Shown here piece after piece: positions 9,099 through 17,066 of a stretch of 64,000 bases of DNA (the stretch's first letter is position 1; each line of letters begins with the position of its first letter). The DNA comes from Zooshikella harenae (GTDB taxonomy: Bacteria > Pseudomonadota > Gammaproteobacteria > Pseudomonadales > Zooshikellaceae). The translations under genes and the position numbers were made by a program. The stretch lies in contig NZ_JAGSOY010000016.1 of the NCBI RefSeq assembly GCF_018837975.1, positions 24,426 through 88,425 on the forward strand, written 5' to 3'. The notes beneath the pieces are model-generated. The model ran no database searches and was not told where the DNA came from. It was given only the letters and a program-made list of their open reading frames with translations.

Positions 9099-9803
9099 AT
9101 GCCAAGATTATCGGACAATACCACTTACTATCAAAGTAACATTGGTCATGAGATTATGAATACTCATAATTTCGACGATCACATCATTCGTTATCTCGCC
9201 CATGAGCAAGCATTTATTTCAGGTATTCTAGCGAATCAGACTTATTCAACACTGATTGAAATTGGCTGTGATAAGGTAAGATCATTTGAAACAGCAGCAA
9301 TGAATAATGTGAAGTATATTGGTATTGATGTTAGGACAAAGCTAGAAGAACAATCAAAACATTATTTTTCGCAGTGTCAAACTTCAAAAGCATTTTTTTT
9401 ACATGGAAGCCTTGCAGACATTGACCGTATACTGAGTGATAAAATTAATCAGTCTGAACGTGTATTGTGTCTTTTTCCATTTAACCTTATTGGCAATGTT
9501 GCAAATATATCTAAGATTTTAACAAAGTACTATTCAACCGGTATGGATATTGTGATTTCTTCTTTTCAAATAGGAGAGCCTGCAAATTCAATAAGGCGAG
9601 CGTATTATCAGAAGTGTGGTCTTGATATTGCGCATGAAGTTGATGATGATAATCACTATACGTTTTGTTGCAATGATTTTCAGTCAAGCTCTTATTCTTG
9701 TGACTATATTCTTGCAGTGGCTGATCAGGTAGGTTTTTCAGTGACCAAAACATTTAGTACTAAAGTGTTTTATTTGTTTCATATGGTAAGGTTATTACAA
9801 TGA
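9099..9803 (+). CDS. SAM-dependent methyltransferase-like protein
   Basis: A 234-residue protein. The ATG at 9099 is chosen because AAGGAGG ends 4 nt upstream; the ATG at 9084 precedes this ribosome site. TLIEIGCDK (motif I-like), YIGIDVR (acidic end of strand 2) and LCLFPFNLIGN (motif IV-like) suggest a Rossmann methyltransferase fold, with degenerate glycines. The substrate is not recognisable. It overlaps the next gene, a DMT-family exporter, by 4 bp (ATGA), so the two are translationally coupled and probably make or modify and then export a small molecule. That link is inferred from gene order alone. Confidence 0.6.
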   Translation: MPRLSDNTTYYQSNIGHEIMNTHNFDDHIIRYLAHEQAFISGILANQTYSTLIEIGCDKVRSFETAAMNNVKYIGIDVRTKLEEQSKHYFSQCQTSKAFFLHGSLADIDRILSDKINQSERVLCLFPFNLIGNVANISKILTKYYSTGMDIVISSFQIGEPANSIRRAYYQKCGLDIAHEVDDDNHYTFCCNDFQSSSYSCDYILAVADQVGFSVTKTFSTKVFYLFHMVRLLQ

Positions 9804-10708
9804 ATGTTTCGGGGGCTAAATTAGCGATAACTTTCGCTTTGTTGTGTGTGGTTGCGTGGAGTTTAATACCTGTTGTTGCAAAAATAGGACAGCATTCACT
9901 TGATGTATTTCAGTTTCTATTTTGGTCAAATGTACTTTCATCAGTTGTCGTTTTAGCGTTTGTATGGCTGAAAAATAGAAAAATAATAGTAAGCGGGAGT
10001 AAACGCCAGTTTTTATGGTGTGCCCCGTTAGGGTTTCTGGGTTGTTTTTTTTACTATTTATGTCTTTATTATGGGTATGCATCCACAAATGGCGTTGAAG
10101 TACTTGTTGTTCAATATACATGGCCAATACTCATTACCGTCATTTCGCTGCTTTTTTTCAGCGAGCGGCTGGGCGTTATTGGAGTGGTTGGTTTAATTTT
10201 GGGCTTTTTGTCTGTAGTGATTGTTGTCACCAAAGGTGATTTGACCGCGATAAAGGTGAGTAGTCCTTGGGTACTTCTGGTCGTTTTTACTGGTGCATTG
10301 GGTTTTGCGCTCTTTTCTGTGTTATCAAAATACCAGAGCATAGACTCGTACACAGGAACCTTTTTCTTATTTTTTTGGGGAGCAGTATTTTCGTTATTGA
10401 CGCTATTTCAATGGAGTCAATTTTCCTTTCCTGCTGCTGAAGCCTGGCTGGTAATACTACTAAACGGTGCAATCATTAATGGATTATCTTATATATTATG
10501 GTTAACTGCACTGGCAAAAGCGGATGCAGCAAAAATTGCGCCTATTGTGTTTTTGACCCCCATTCTTTCAACAACTTGGTTAGTCTTATTTTTTCAGGAA
10601 CCACTTCTTGTAAGCTATGTTATTGCAATAGTTTTTTCTATCACTTCTGGATTTCTAGTCATGCGATCAATGGCTCGTAAGGAAATTGAAGTCATGATCG
10701 AGCACTAG
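9800..10708 (+). CDS. EamA/DMT-family transporter
   Basis: A 302-residue inner-membrane protein with about ten hydrophobic helices in two EamA repeats (about 8-140 and 155-292). The second repeat has the usual LNGAIINGLSYILWLTALAKADAAKIAPIVFLTPILS pattern in part, with the conserved ALAKADAAKIAP stretch. DMT carriers of this type usually export amino acids or metabolites. It starts inside the last codons of the methyltransferase-like gene and so is co-expressed with it. The cargo cannot be stated. Confidence 0.85.
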   Translation: MNVSGAKLAITFALLCVVAWSLIPVVAKIGQHSLDVFQFLFWSNVLSSVVVLAFVWLKNRKIIVSGSKRQFLWCAPLGFLGCFFYYLCLYYGYASTNGVEVLVVQYTWPILITVISLLFFSERLGVIGVVGLILGFLSVVIVVTKGDLTAIKVSSPWVLLVVFTGALGFALFSVLSKYQSIDSYTGTFFLFFWGAVFSLLTLFQWSQFSFPAAEAWLVILLNGAIINGLSYILWLTALAKADAAKIAPIVFLTPILSTTWLVLFFQEPLLVSYVIAIVFSITSGFLVMRSMARKEIEVMIEH

Positions 10709-11099
10709 TTTTTGTTGCATCTTTATGGTGCAACTTCCCTTCTTTTTCGGCATGACTTGCTGCTATCTTTGTGAAAGTAAGCATGAACATGTCACGATAA
10801 TTATGATAATGTGACTAAGACATAAAAACGTCATGTTAAGTATTATTCGCTTTTTGATGTTATGCTCTACACTAACTAACATTGTTATAGCGAACAACTA
10901 TATCTAAAATATCGCTTGGTGGATTTTTACCTAGAAAGAATAGTATTAAGGGATGTTCCCTGTTAAGAATAATCAGTCAAGTTTTTTCGGGTTGTAAGTA
11001 TATATGGTTGTACTTAAACCTGTGACTCAATGTTAGATAACGACTAAGTGTTGTCTACGTTTGAAATAAATAAAGGAAAAAATCACGACGGAGTGTCTC
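10709..11099 (+). promoter_or_regulatory. intergenic region upstream of the T6SS operon
   Basis: A 391-bp gap. GTTGCA (10714-10719) and TGCAAC (10729-10734) form a short hairpin followed by a T/C-rich run, a possible terminator for the exporter operon. The rest should carry the promoter of the T6SS operon. I found no convincing sigma-54 element (GG and GC dinucleotides at -24/-12) and no strong sigma-70 pair. CGGAG about 7 nt before the tssBC ATG is its ribosome site. Confidence 0.45.
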
Positions 11100-13073
11100 A
11101 TGTTAGGAAGCGTGCAGGAAAAACTGAACAGGGTAAGACCACCTCGTGTTAAAATTACCTATGATGTTGAAACGGGTGGGGCAATTGAACAACGAGAGTT
11201 GCCTTTTATCGTTGGTATTTTTGCAGACTTAACAGGAGACCCCATAGAGCCATTACCACTGGTGAAGGTTCGTAAGATGGTTGATATTGATCGGGACAAT
11301 TTTGACGGTGTGTTAGCGGCAGCAGCACCACGGGTCAAATTGTCTGCGATTGCTAATGAAATTGATGGGCAGGGTAAGCTATCAGGTGATTTGTTATTTT
11401 CCCAATTAGAAGACTTTGATCCACTATCAGTGGTTAAAAAGATACCTAAATTAAATGAGATATATGAGCAACGCTGTCGATTACGTGATATGCAAGCCAA
11501 GCTTGAAGCCAGTGATGCGTTATGCCAGGTGTTAGACGATATGGTATCTACATCGCCTTCAGATGACGCTAATAAAGTGAAGGATGATTTATTAGCCGCA
11601 TTTAATGGCAAAAGTGTCGAAGAGTGGGCCTCAGTTGAATCCAATGATACGATTGATAAATTATTGTCTCGGGATTATATGCTGTTAAATGAACAGCAAC
11701 GTACTCATATTTTGTTATTATTAGGGCAATTTGTCCAGACGATAGTGGCTACGCTAGATGATTTACGCGCTAAAGGTGTCACAACTGCTTTGCTTCTTGA
11801 CGACAGTATCGCCAAATTTGATGATTTACTGGGACGTCAATTAAACCTCATTCTTCACTACCCACCATTCCAACAATTAGAGTCTACCTGGCGAGGGTTA
11901 TATTATCTTGTATCGCGTACTGAAACAGGGCAATTACTAAAATTAAAAGTATTAAATATTAGTAAACATGACTTGTTAAAAGACTTAGAAAAAGCCGTCG
12001 AATTTGATCAAAGTGCTATTTTTAAAATGATTTATGAAGCAGAATATGGCACGTATGGCGGTTATCCTTATAGTTTATTAGTCGGTGATTATGAGTTTGG
12101 CCGACACCCTCAGGATATAGAATTGCTGATAAAAATGTCCAGCATTGCGGCATCCGCTCATGCACCTTTTATTGCTGCAGCAAGTGCAGCGTTATTTGAC
12201 CTTGATACATTTACTGCACTTGGACGTCCTCGGGACCTGGCTAAAATTTTTGAAAGTGTTGAAATGGATGGTTGGCGTACCTTTAGAGAAACAGAAGATT
12301 CTCGCTATGTATCACTAACGTTGCCTAATGTGCTGTTACGTTTACCCTATGGTATGAATACCTTGCCAGTGGATGGATTACCTTTTGAGGAAATAGTTTC
12401 CAGTAAAAATTATAAAATGTTTTTATGGGGAAATCCTGCCTATATGTTAGCAGAGCGAATCACCAATGCATTTGCGCTTTATGGCTGGGTAGCGGCGATT
12501 CGAGGGGTGGAAGGTGGCGGTGTTATTAGTGGTTTACCGACCTATAAATATAAGACTGATGAGGGGGACATTGCCATGATGTGTCCGACTCAGGTGGCCA
12601 TCACTGATCGTCGGGAAAAAGAGTTAAATGATTTAGGGTTCATGGCTATTTGCCATTGCAAAGGGTCAAATAAGGCTGCTTTTTTTGGTGGGCAAACCAC
12701 TAATAAACCGAAAAAATATATCTCTGATGAAGCAAATGCCAATGCACAAATTTCAGCAATGTTACCCTATGTTTTGTGTGCATCTCGTTTTGCGCATTTT
12801 ATTAAAGTCATTATGCGTGACAAAGTAGGTAAGTTTATGACGCGCGCCAATGTGGAGCAGTTTTTAAATAATTGGATCTCTCAATATATTTTGCTTGATG
12901 ATGATGCTTCGCAAGAAGTAAAAGCAGCTTATCCATTACGGGCAGCACAAATTCAGGTCACAGACGTACCTGGAAAACCTGGTGCATATCGGGCAACAGT
13001 TTTTATTAAACCTCACTTCCAGCTAGAAGAATTAACGACTTCAATTCGTTTAGTTGCGGATTTGCCTGCATAA
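11100..13073 (+). CDS. tssBC: fused T6SS contractile sheath protein TssB-TssC (VipA-VipB)
   Basis: A single 657-residue frame holding both sheath subunits. Residues about 1-150 match TssB/VipA: VQEKLNRVRPPRV at the start, ELPFIVGIFADLTG, KMVDIDRDNFDGVLA and LEDFDPLSVV. Residues about 150-190 are a linker, and the rest is TssC/VipB: YPPFQQLESTWRGLYYLV near 255, AEYGTYGGYPYSLLVGDYEFG, RFAHFIKVIMRDK and the C-terminal core strands. No stop, start with RBS or frameshift separates the halves. Normally these are two proteins (about 160 and 490 residues) that assemble one to one around the Hcp tube. The fusion replaces the free TssC N-terminal helix that ClpV binds. First gene of the operon. Confidence 0.93.
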   Translation: MLGSVQEKLNRVRPPRVKITYDVETGGAIEQRELPFIVGIFADLTGDPIEPLPLVKVRKMVDIDRDNFDGVLAAAAPRVKLSAIANEIDGQGKLSGDLLFSQLEDFDPLSVVKKIPKLNEIYEQRCRLRDMQAKLEASDALCQVLDDMVSTSPSDDANKVKDDLLAAFNGKSVEEWASVESNDTIDKLLSRDYMLLNEQQRTHILLLLGQFVQTIVATLDDLRAKGVTTALLLDDSIAKFDDLLGRQLNLILHYPPFQQLESTWRGLYYLVSRTETGQLLKLKVLNISKHDLLKDLEKAVEFDQSAIFKMIYEAEYGTYGGYPYSLLVGDYEFGRHPQDIELLIKMSSIAASAHAPFIAAASAALFDLDTFTALGRPRDLAKIFESVEMDGWRTFRETEDSRYVSLTLPNVLLRLPYGMNTLPVDGLPFEEIVSSKNYKMFLWGNPAYMLAERITNAFALYGWVAAIRGVEGGGVISGLPTYKYKTDEGDIAMMCPTQVAITDRREKELNDLGFMAICHCKGSNKAAFFGGQTTNKPKKYISDEANANAQISAMLPYVLCASRFAHFIKVIMRDKVGKFMTRANVEQFLNNWISQYILLDDDASQEVKAAYPLRAAQIQVTDVPGKPGAYRATVFIKPHFQLEELTTSIRLVADLPA

Positions 13074-13141
13074 ATTGATGTATACCCTTGGATACGGGGA
13101 AAGGGTATCAATGAGGTTTCAATTAAAATAGGAATGATGTC

Positions 13142-13711
13142 ATGGATTTAATTTTATTAGAACCAGGGAATAAAGAAGTATTTGGTGGTGATGAGAATAG
13201 CTGGACAACCGGTGGTAGTTTGATTGATCCTGTTGATCGAGATGAAATACTGAATTTTGGTCAGTGTATTGAGTTGGTTTCTGTTCATCAGGGGATGAAA
13301 CAGCAAGTTACCACCGATGTCAGTAATTCTGCGAGAACATCAGGAAGGCCTATTATTACAGAATTTACTTGTGTTAAGTATGTTGATAAAACCTCGGTAA
13401 AGTTTTATGAATATTGTTTGCGTGCTGAGCCTTTGGGGAAGGGCACTGATCAGCCTACCAAAATATATATTTGCCGAAACTCCGGTGATAAAACTGCGAA
13501 TATCATGACATTTACCATTAGGGATGCGATTATCAGTGAAATTCAATTTCAGTCTCATCCAGATGATATGCCAACAGAGCAGTTTAAATTGAATTTTACC
13601 GAAATACTTTGGGACTTTACCGTGCAAAATGCGGATACAACCCGAGCAGGTAAAAAGTCTTCTGGTTGGAGTTTGGCACGCAATCGTGTTATTGGTCAGT
13701 TTACAAGTTAA
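13142..13711 (+). CDS. hcp: T6SS inner tube protein Hcp
   Basis: A 189-residue Hcp/TssD family protein, whose hexamers stack into the tube expelled by sheath contraction. SVHQGMKQQVTTDVSNSART, then GRPIITEFTCVKYVDKTSVKFYEYCL and the C-terminal EQFKLNFTEILWDFT are typical of Hcp. It is a little longer than the usual 160-172 residues. It follows the sheath gene by 68 bp, with AGGAATG upstream of the ATG. It probably also helps to select or carry small effectors, as known for the family. No effector extension is attached. Confidence 0.92.
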   Translation: MDLILLEPGNKEVFGGDENSWTTGGSLIDPVDRDEILNFGQCIELVSVHQGMKQQVTTDVSNSARTSGRPIITEFTCVKYVDKTSVKFYEYCLRAEPLGKGTDQPTKIYICRNSGDKTANIMTFTIRDAIISEIQFQSHPDDMPTEQFKLNFTEILWDFTVQNADTTRAGKKSSGWSLARNRVIGQFTS

Positions 13712-13808
13712 ATTATTTTAATTATCAAGTAGTAGATAGTTAAATTACAGATAGATTAAATTATAGAAAAATAGATAAATATTATAATTAAGGAATTAAA
13801 CGCAACCG

Positions 13809-14192
13809 ATGCGTTACCTATTGGAAAGACTGGATGTATTGGGAGAAATAACAAAAGAAGATGTATTGGACCTGGTTATTGAAAATATAACGCGTTTACT
13901 CAGTGTCGTGCCTGCAACGGTTAATAGTCCCATTGATATTTTACATTTGGGACTTCCTGCGGTAGCTGATTTAGCTACAAATCATCGCAGTCAGTTGCAG
14001 GAAATAGCGGATCGTATAAAAAAAATTATTTTAACATTTGAACCACGTTTGCAGCATGTTGAAGTTAGTTTGACAGACCAAAGTGATCCGTTAAATCCTT
14101 TTAGCTTAAGAATAAACGCGCAGCTTGTCTGGCAAGCTCAGTCGATTCCAGTACAGTTTTCTTTACCTGCCAGTGCACGCAAGGGGGAGTAG
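13809..14192 (+). CDS. tssE: T6SS baseplate protein TssE (gp25-like)
   Basis: 127 residues, the normal size for TssE. MRYLLERLD at the start and the central GLPAVADLA and IADRIKKIILTFEPRLQHVEVSL segments match the gp25/lysozyme-like baseplate family, which forms part of the wedge and starts sheath assembly. It is preceded by 97 bp of very AT-rich, partly repetitive sequence after hcp and ends 1 bp before tssF, so expression is coupled to tssF. Confidence 0.9.
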   Translation: MRYLLERLDVLGEITKEDVLDLVIENITRLLSVVPATVNSPIDILHLGLPAVADLATNHRSQLQEIADRIKKIILTFEPRLQHVEVSLTDQSDPLNPFSLRINAQLVWQAQSIPVQFSLPASARKGE

Positions 14193-14193
14193 C

Positions 14194-16017
14194 ATGAATT
14201 TGGGGGATTCTCACCCGCTGGCTGATTATTTTTATCGTGAAATACAGTATTTGCGGCGTGATGGTGTTGAGTTTGCGAAAGCACACCCTGAGTATGCCCA
14301 AGCACTTGGGTTAAGTGCGGGTGTGTCAGCAGATCCTCATGTTGAAATGCTGTTGCAGGGGGTCGCGTACTTAACAGGACGATTAAATTATCGACTGGAT
14401 GTTGATCGTAACCTATTACCTTCCGTTTTATTAGACCAGTTGTATCCTCATTTAATATCTCCTTTACCCGCTATGGTGATGGGACAGGTTACTGTACAAC
14501 CTGATGGTGCTAATTTTCGTGCAGGGTGGCAATTAGCCCGTGGTAGAAATGTATTTATTGAGACCGAGCAACGACGAGGTGATTTGGTTCGTTGTCGTTT
14601 TCAAGTAGCGTGTGACACAGCTTTGTGGCCACTGGCTATTCAACAAATTAATTGGCTATCTCTGGCCGGTTTACCTGGTGAAGTCATTACGGCTGATGTC
14701 GTCGGTGGGGTTCATTTAACCATTACCAATTTGGGCGAGGACCCTGTTCAAACACTCCCCATTTCTCAATTACGCTTTTATATAGCAGGAAACACGACAC
14801 AGCAGTTTAAGCTGTACGAGTTATTACATGAGCATGTCGTTTCATTATGGGTCAAGGTGAATGAAGAGGGTTCATGGCGTAAGCTATCTGCTGCTGAGTT
14901 AGTGGGATGTGGTTTTTCAGAAGAAGAAGCCTTACTACTGGATGAGCCAACCTCATTTTCAGGTTATCGATTGTTACAAGAGTATTTTGCTTTTCCTGAG
15001 CGATTTTTATTATTTGATATTAATGGCCTGGAATTAACGGGTGCTACCGATCAATTTCAGTTATTGCTGTTAAGTAATACGGTTTTACCAGAACAGCTTC
15101 ATTTATCTGCAGAATCGTTGCGGATGAACTGTGTGCCTTTAGTTAATTTATTTAAACAGCATTTAGATCCATTACGAATGGATCATCATCATTATGAATA
15201 TCGGTTGGTCGCTGATTACTCTCATCACCAGTACTGTGAGGTTGTTAAACCGATCCATTTAGAAGCATTTCGCCCTGGTCAGCCGGTACGCAAGGTCGCT
15301 TCTTATTTTGAGCTAAGTGATATTTGGCAACTGCAAGATGATGATTATTTTTACCTTTGCCGACGAGAGCTAAGCCAGCGTCCAGATATTCCTGGTACCG
15401 AATTATGGATTAGTTTATTGGATCCCAGCCTGTCACTGACGAATCCTGTGGCAGATACGTTAAGTGGTGTAGTGTGGAGTACGAATCGAACGTTACCTGA
15501 ACAATTGCGACAAGGTGATGAGTTGCAATTAGAAGGGGCTGGACCAGTTAACCGTCTCACATTGCTGATGTCACCCACAGCGTACCATCCTCCTCCGCTA
15601 CTTAGCCAAACACCGTGGTTATTGCTCGCACAGGTGAATAATCTGCATTTGTCTTTGTATGACAGTGAATCACTGTTAGCGAACCTACGCCAGCTGTTGT
15701 TATTACATGGTGGAATGCAGGGCGAAGTTAATCGGAAACAGATTACCAGTATTCAAAGTATTCAGGGAAAAGCGGCTGTTCAGCGGATGGGGAATGAGTT
15801 ATGGCGTGGCTTCTGTCAGGGGGTAGAGCTCACAATGACCGTGAATGAGACCCAATTTGGTCAGGGGAGTCCTTTACTGCTGGGAGAGATTTTACAGCAT
15901 GTACTCGCACGTTACGTGAATAGTAATCATTTTGTGTCTTTAGTGTTACATAGTAAGCAACGGAAGGGTTTATGGAAGCGTTGGCCAGCACAGGTTGGCG
16001 AACAAGTCATCCTCTAG
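14194..16017 (+). CDS. tssF: T6SS baseplate protein TssF (VasA)
   Basis: 607 residues from the ATG at 14194, which has AAGGGGGA 5 nt upstream; an upstream ATG at 14125 inside tssE is less likely. The N-terminus HPLADYFYREIQYLRRDGVEFAKAHPEYA with VEMLLQGVAYLTGRLNYRLD and YPHLISPLPAM is diagnostic for TssF, the wedge protein that binds TssG (two copies to one) and TssK. Length is usual (about 590-620). It overlaps tssG by 46 bp. Confidence 0.95.
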   Translation: MNLGDSHPLADYFYREIQYLRRDGVEFAKAHPEYAQALGLSAGVSADPHVEMLLQGVAYLTGRLNYRLDVDRNLLPSVLLDQLYPHLISPLPAMVMGQVTVQPDGANFRAGWQLARGRNVFIETEQRRGDLVRCRFQVACDTALWPLAIQQINWLSLAGLPGEVITADVVGGVHLTITNLGEDPVQTLPISQLRFYIAGNTTQQFKLYELLHEHVVSLWVKVNEEGSWRKLSAAELVGCGFSEEEALLLDEPTSFSGYRLLQEYFAFPERFLLFDINGLELTGATDQFQLLLLSNTVLPEQLHLSAESLRMNCVPLVNLFKQHLDPLRMDHHHYEYRLVADYSHHQYCEVVKPIHLEAFRPGQPVRKVASYFELSDIWQLQDDDYFYLCRRELSQRPDIPGTELWISLLDPSLSLTNPVADTLSGVVWSTNRTLPEQLRQGDELQLEGAGPVNRLTLLMSPTAYHPPPLLSQTPWLLLAQVNNLHLSLYDSESLLANLRQLLLLHGGMQGEVNRKQITSIQSIQGKAAVQRMGNELWRGFCQGVELTMTVNETQFGQGSPLLLGEILQHVLARYVNSNHFVSLVLHSKQRKGLWKRWPAQVGEQVIL

Positions 16018-17066
16018 TTTCACTTTGGCAGCAACAGCCGCTGCTGGTTAATTTTTACCAGTTAGTTCGGTTACTGACCTGGCAAGGAGGAGAACACGAC
16101 AACCCCTCTGCTAATGAGGAAAAAAAGCATCAGAGCCTTTATTTCTCAGGAGGCTATTCGCCGGCTTTTCCTGCCAGTGAAATAGAGTTTGTTGTACCAC
16201 TTGCTAACCAGCAAGGTTGGCACATTCGGGTGAATAACTTTAGTTTGGCGGGTAGTCATGGACCATTACCCAACTTGTTTTGGGATGCCATTTGGCGTCG
16301 TCAGTTACAGGGACATCAAGTTACCAGCGATTTTCTGGACCTGCTTCAACAGCGGTTTCACTGGTTACGTTGGGCTGTTAAATCACACTGTGTACCAGGC
16401 TTAAATAACCTTTCTCCAGAGCGGTCAACGGTGGGCGTAAGGCTAGCGCGGCTAGCAGGTTGGTGTGATGCAAAACATGTTCATGGACTGGCTGCACGAC
16501 AGTTACTGGGGCTGGCTGGGTTACGCTTGATGCAGCGCAGTAACCCTGACAGTTGGCGAAGGATATTGATGGTCTTGGTCAATGCGCCCGTCTCAATACA
16601 ACCCCTTCATGGCTGTTGGCTAACGATTCCTGCGAATGAACGCTTGTACATTGGCCAGACATTATCGGCAGAAAGCTTTATTGGTCGTTATTTCTGGAGC
16701 CAGCAAGATGCCATTAAGCTGGAAATTGGTCCACTGCCTTACACACATTTCTGTCGTATGCTGCCAGGAGAGCAGATTAATGAAACATTGCGACACTGGT
16801 TGCTTGTGCTGACGGGCGGTGGACTGAACTGTTGGCTGGAAATGTCCTTGGCTGAAGAGACAGTGCCAGCCAGTCAATTAGCTCAACCACAGCGACAGCC
16901 ATTATTCCATGGGTTACGGCTAAGTCATTCAGCTTGGTTACCAGCCCCAGCTAAACAGAAAAAAGCGGAGCCTCATAAGCCGGGAGCCAGGGCTTTGGAC
17001 CCTGCACGGTTTTGGTTATATCAAGTGAATGGTGAGAGTGATGGCAAGCATGGGGATGCATCATGA
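15972..17066 (+). CDS. tssG: T6SS baseplate protein TssG (VasB)
   Basis: 364 residues. NFYQLVRLLTWQGG, the strand region PASEIEFVVPLANQQGWHIRVNNFSLAGSHGPLPN in part, and LLQQRFHWLRWA are the conserved TssG core (usual length about 310-360). It forms the centre of the baseplate wedge with TssF and TssE. It starts inside the end of tssF and overlaps vgrG by 4 bp (ATGA), so tssF, tssG and vgrG are tightly coupled. Confidence 0.93.
   Translation: MEALASTGWRTSHPLVSLWQQQPLLVNFYQLVRLLTWQGGEHDNPSANEEKKHQSLYFSGGYSPAFPASEIEFVVPLANQQGWHIRVNNFSLAGSHGPLPNLFWDAIWRRQLQGHQVTSDFLDLLQQRFHWLRWAVKSHCVPGLNNLSPERSTVGVRLARLAGWCDAKHVHGLAARQLLGLAGLRLMQRSNPDSWRRILMVLVNAPVSIQPLHGCWLTIPANERLYIGQTLSAESFIGRYFWSQQDAIKLEIGPLPYTHFCRMLPGEQINETLRHWLLVLTGGGLNCWLEMSLAEETVPASQLAQPQRQPLFHGLRLSHSAWLPAPAKQKKAEPHKPGARALDPARFWLYQVNGESDGKHGDAS

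Noticed and set aside
10709..11099. Sigma-54 promoter for the T6SS operon
   Set aside because: No GG-N10-GC arrangement with the usual TGGCAC/TTGC context could be found by eye.
11159..11644. 161-codon frame antisense to the start of tssBC
   Set aside because: Low-complexity Ser/Ala/Asn-rich translation, no ribosome site, and lies entirely opposite a well-supported gene.
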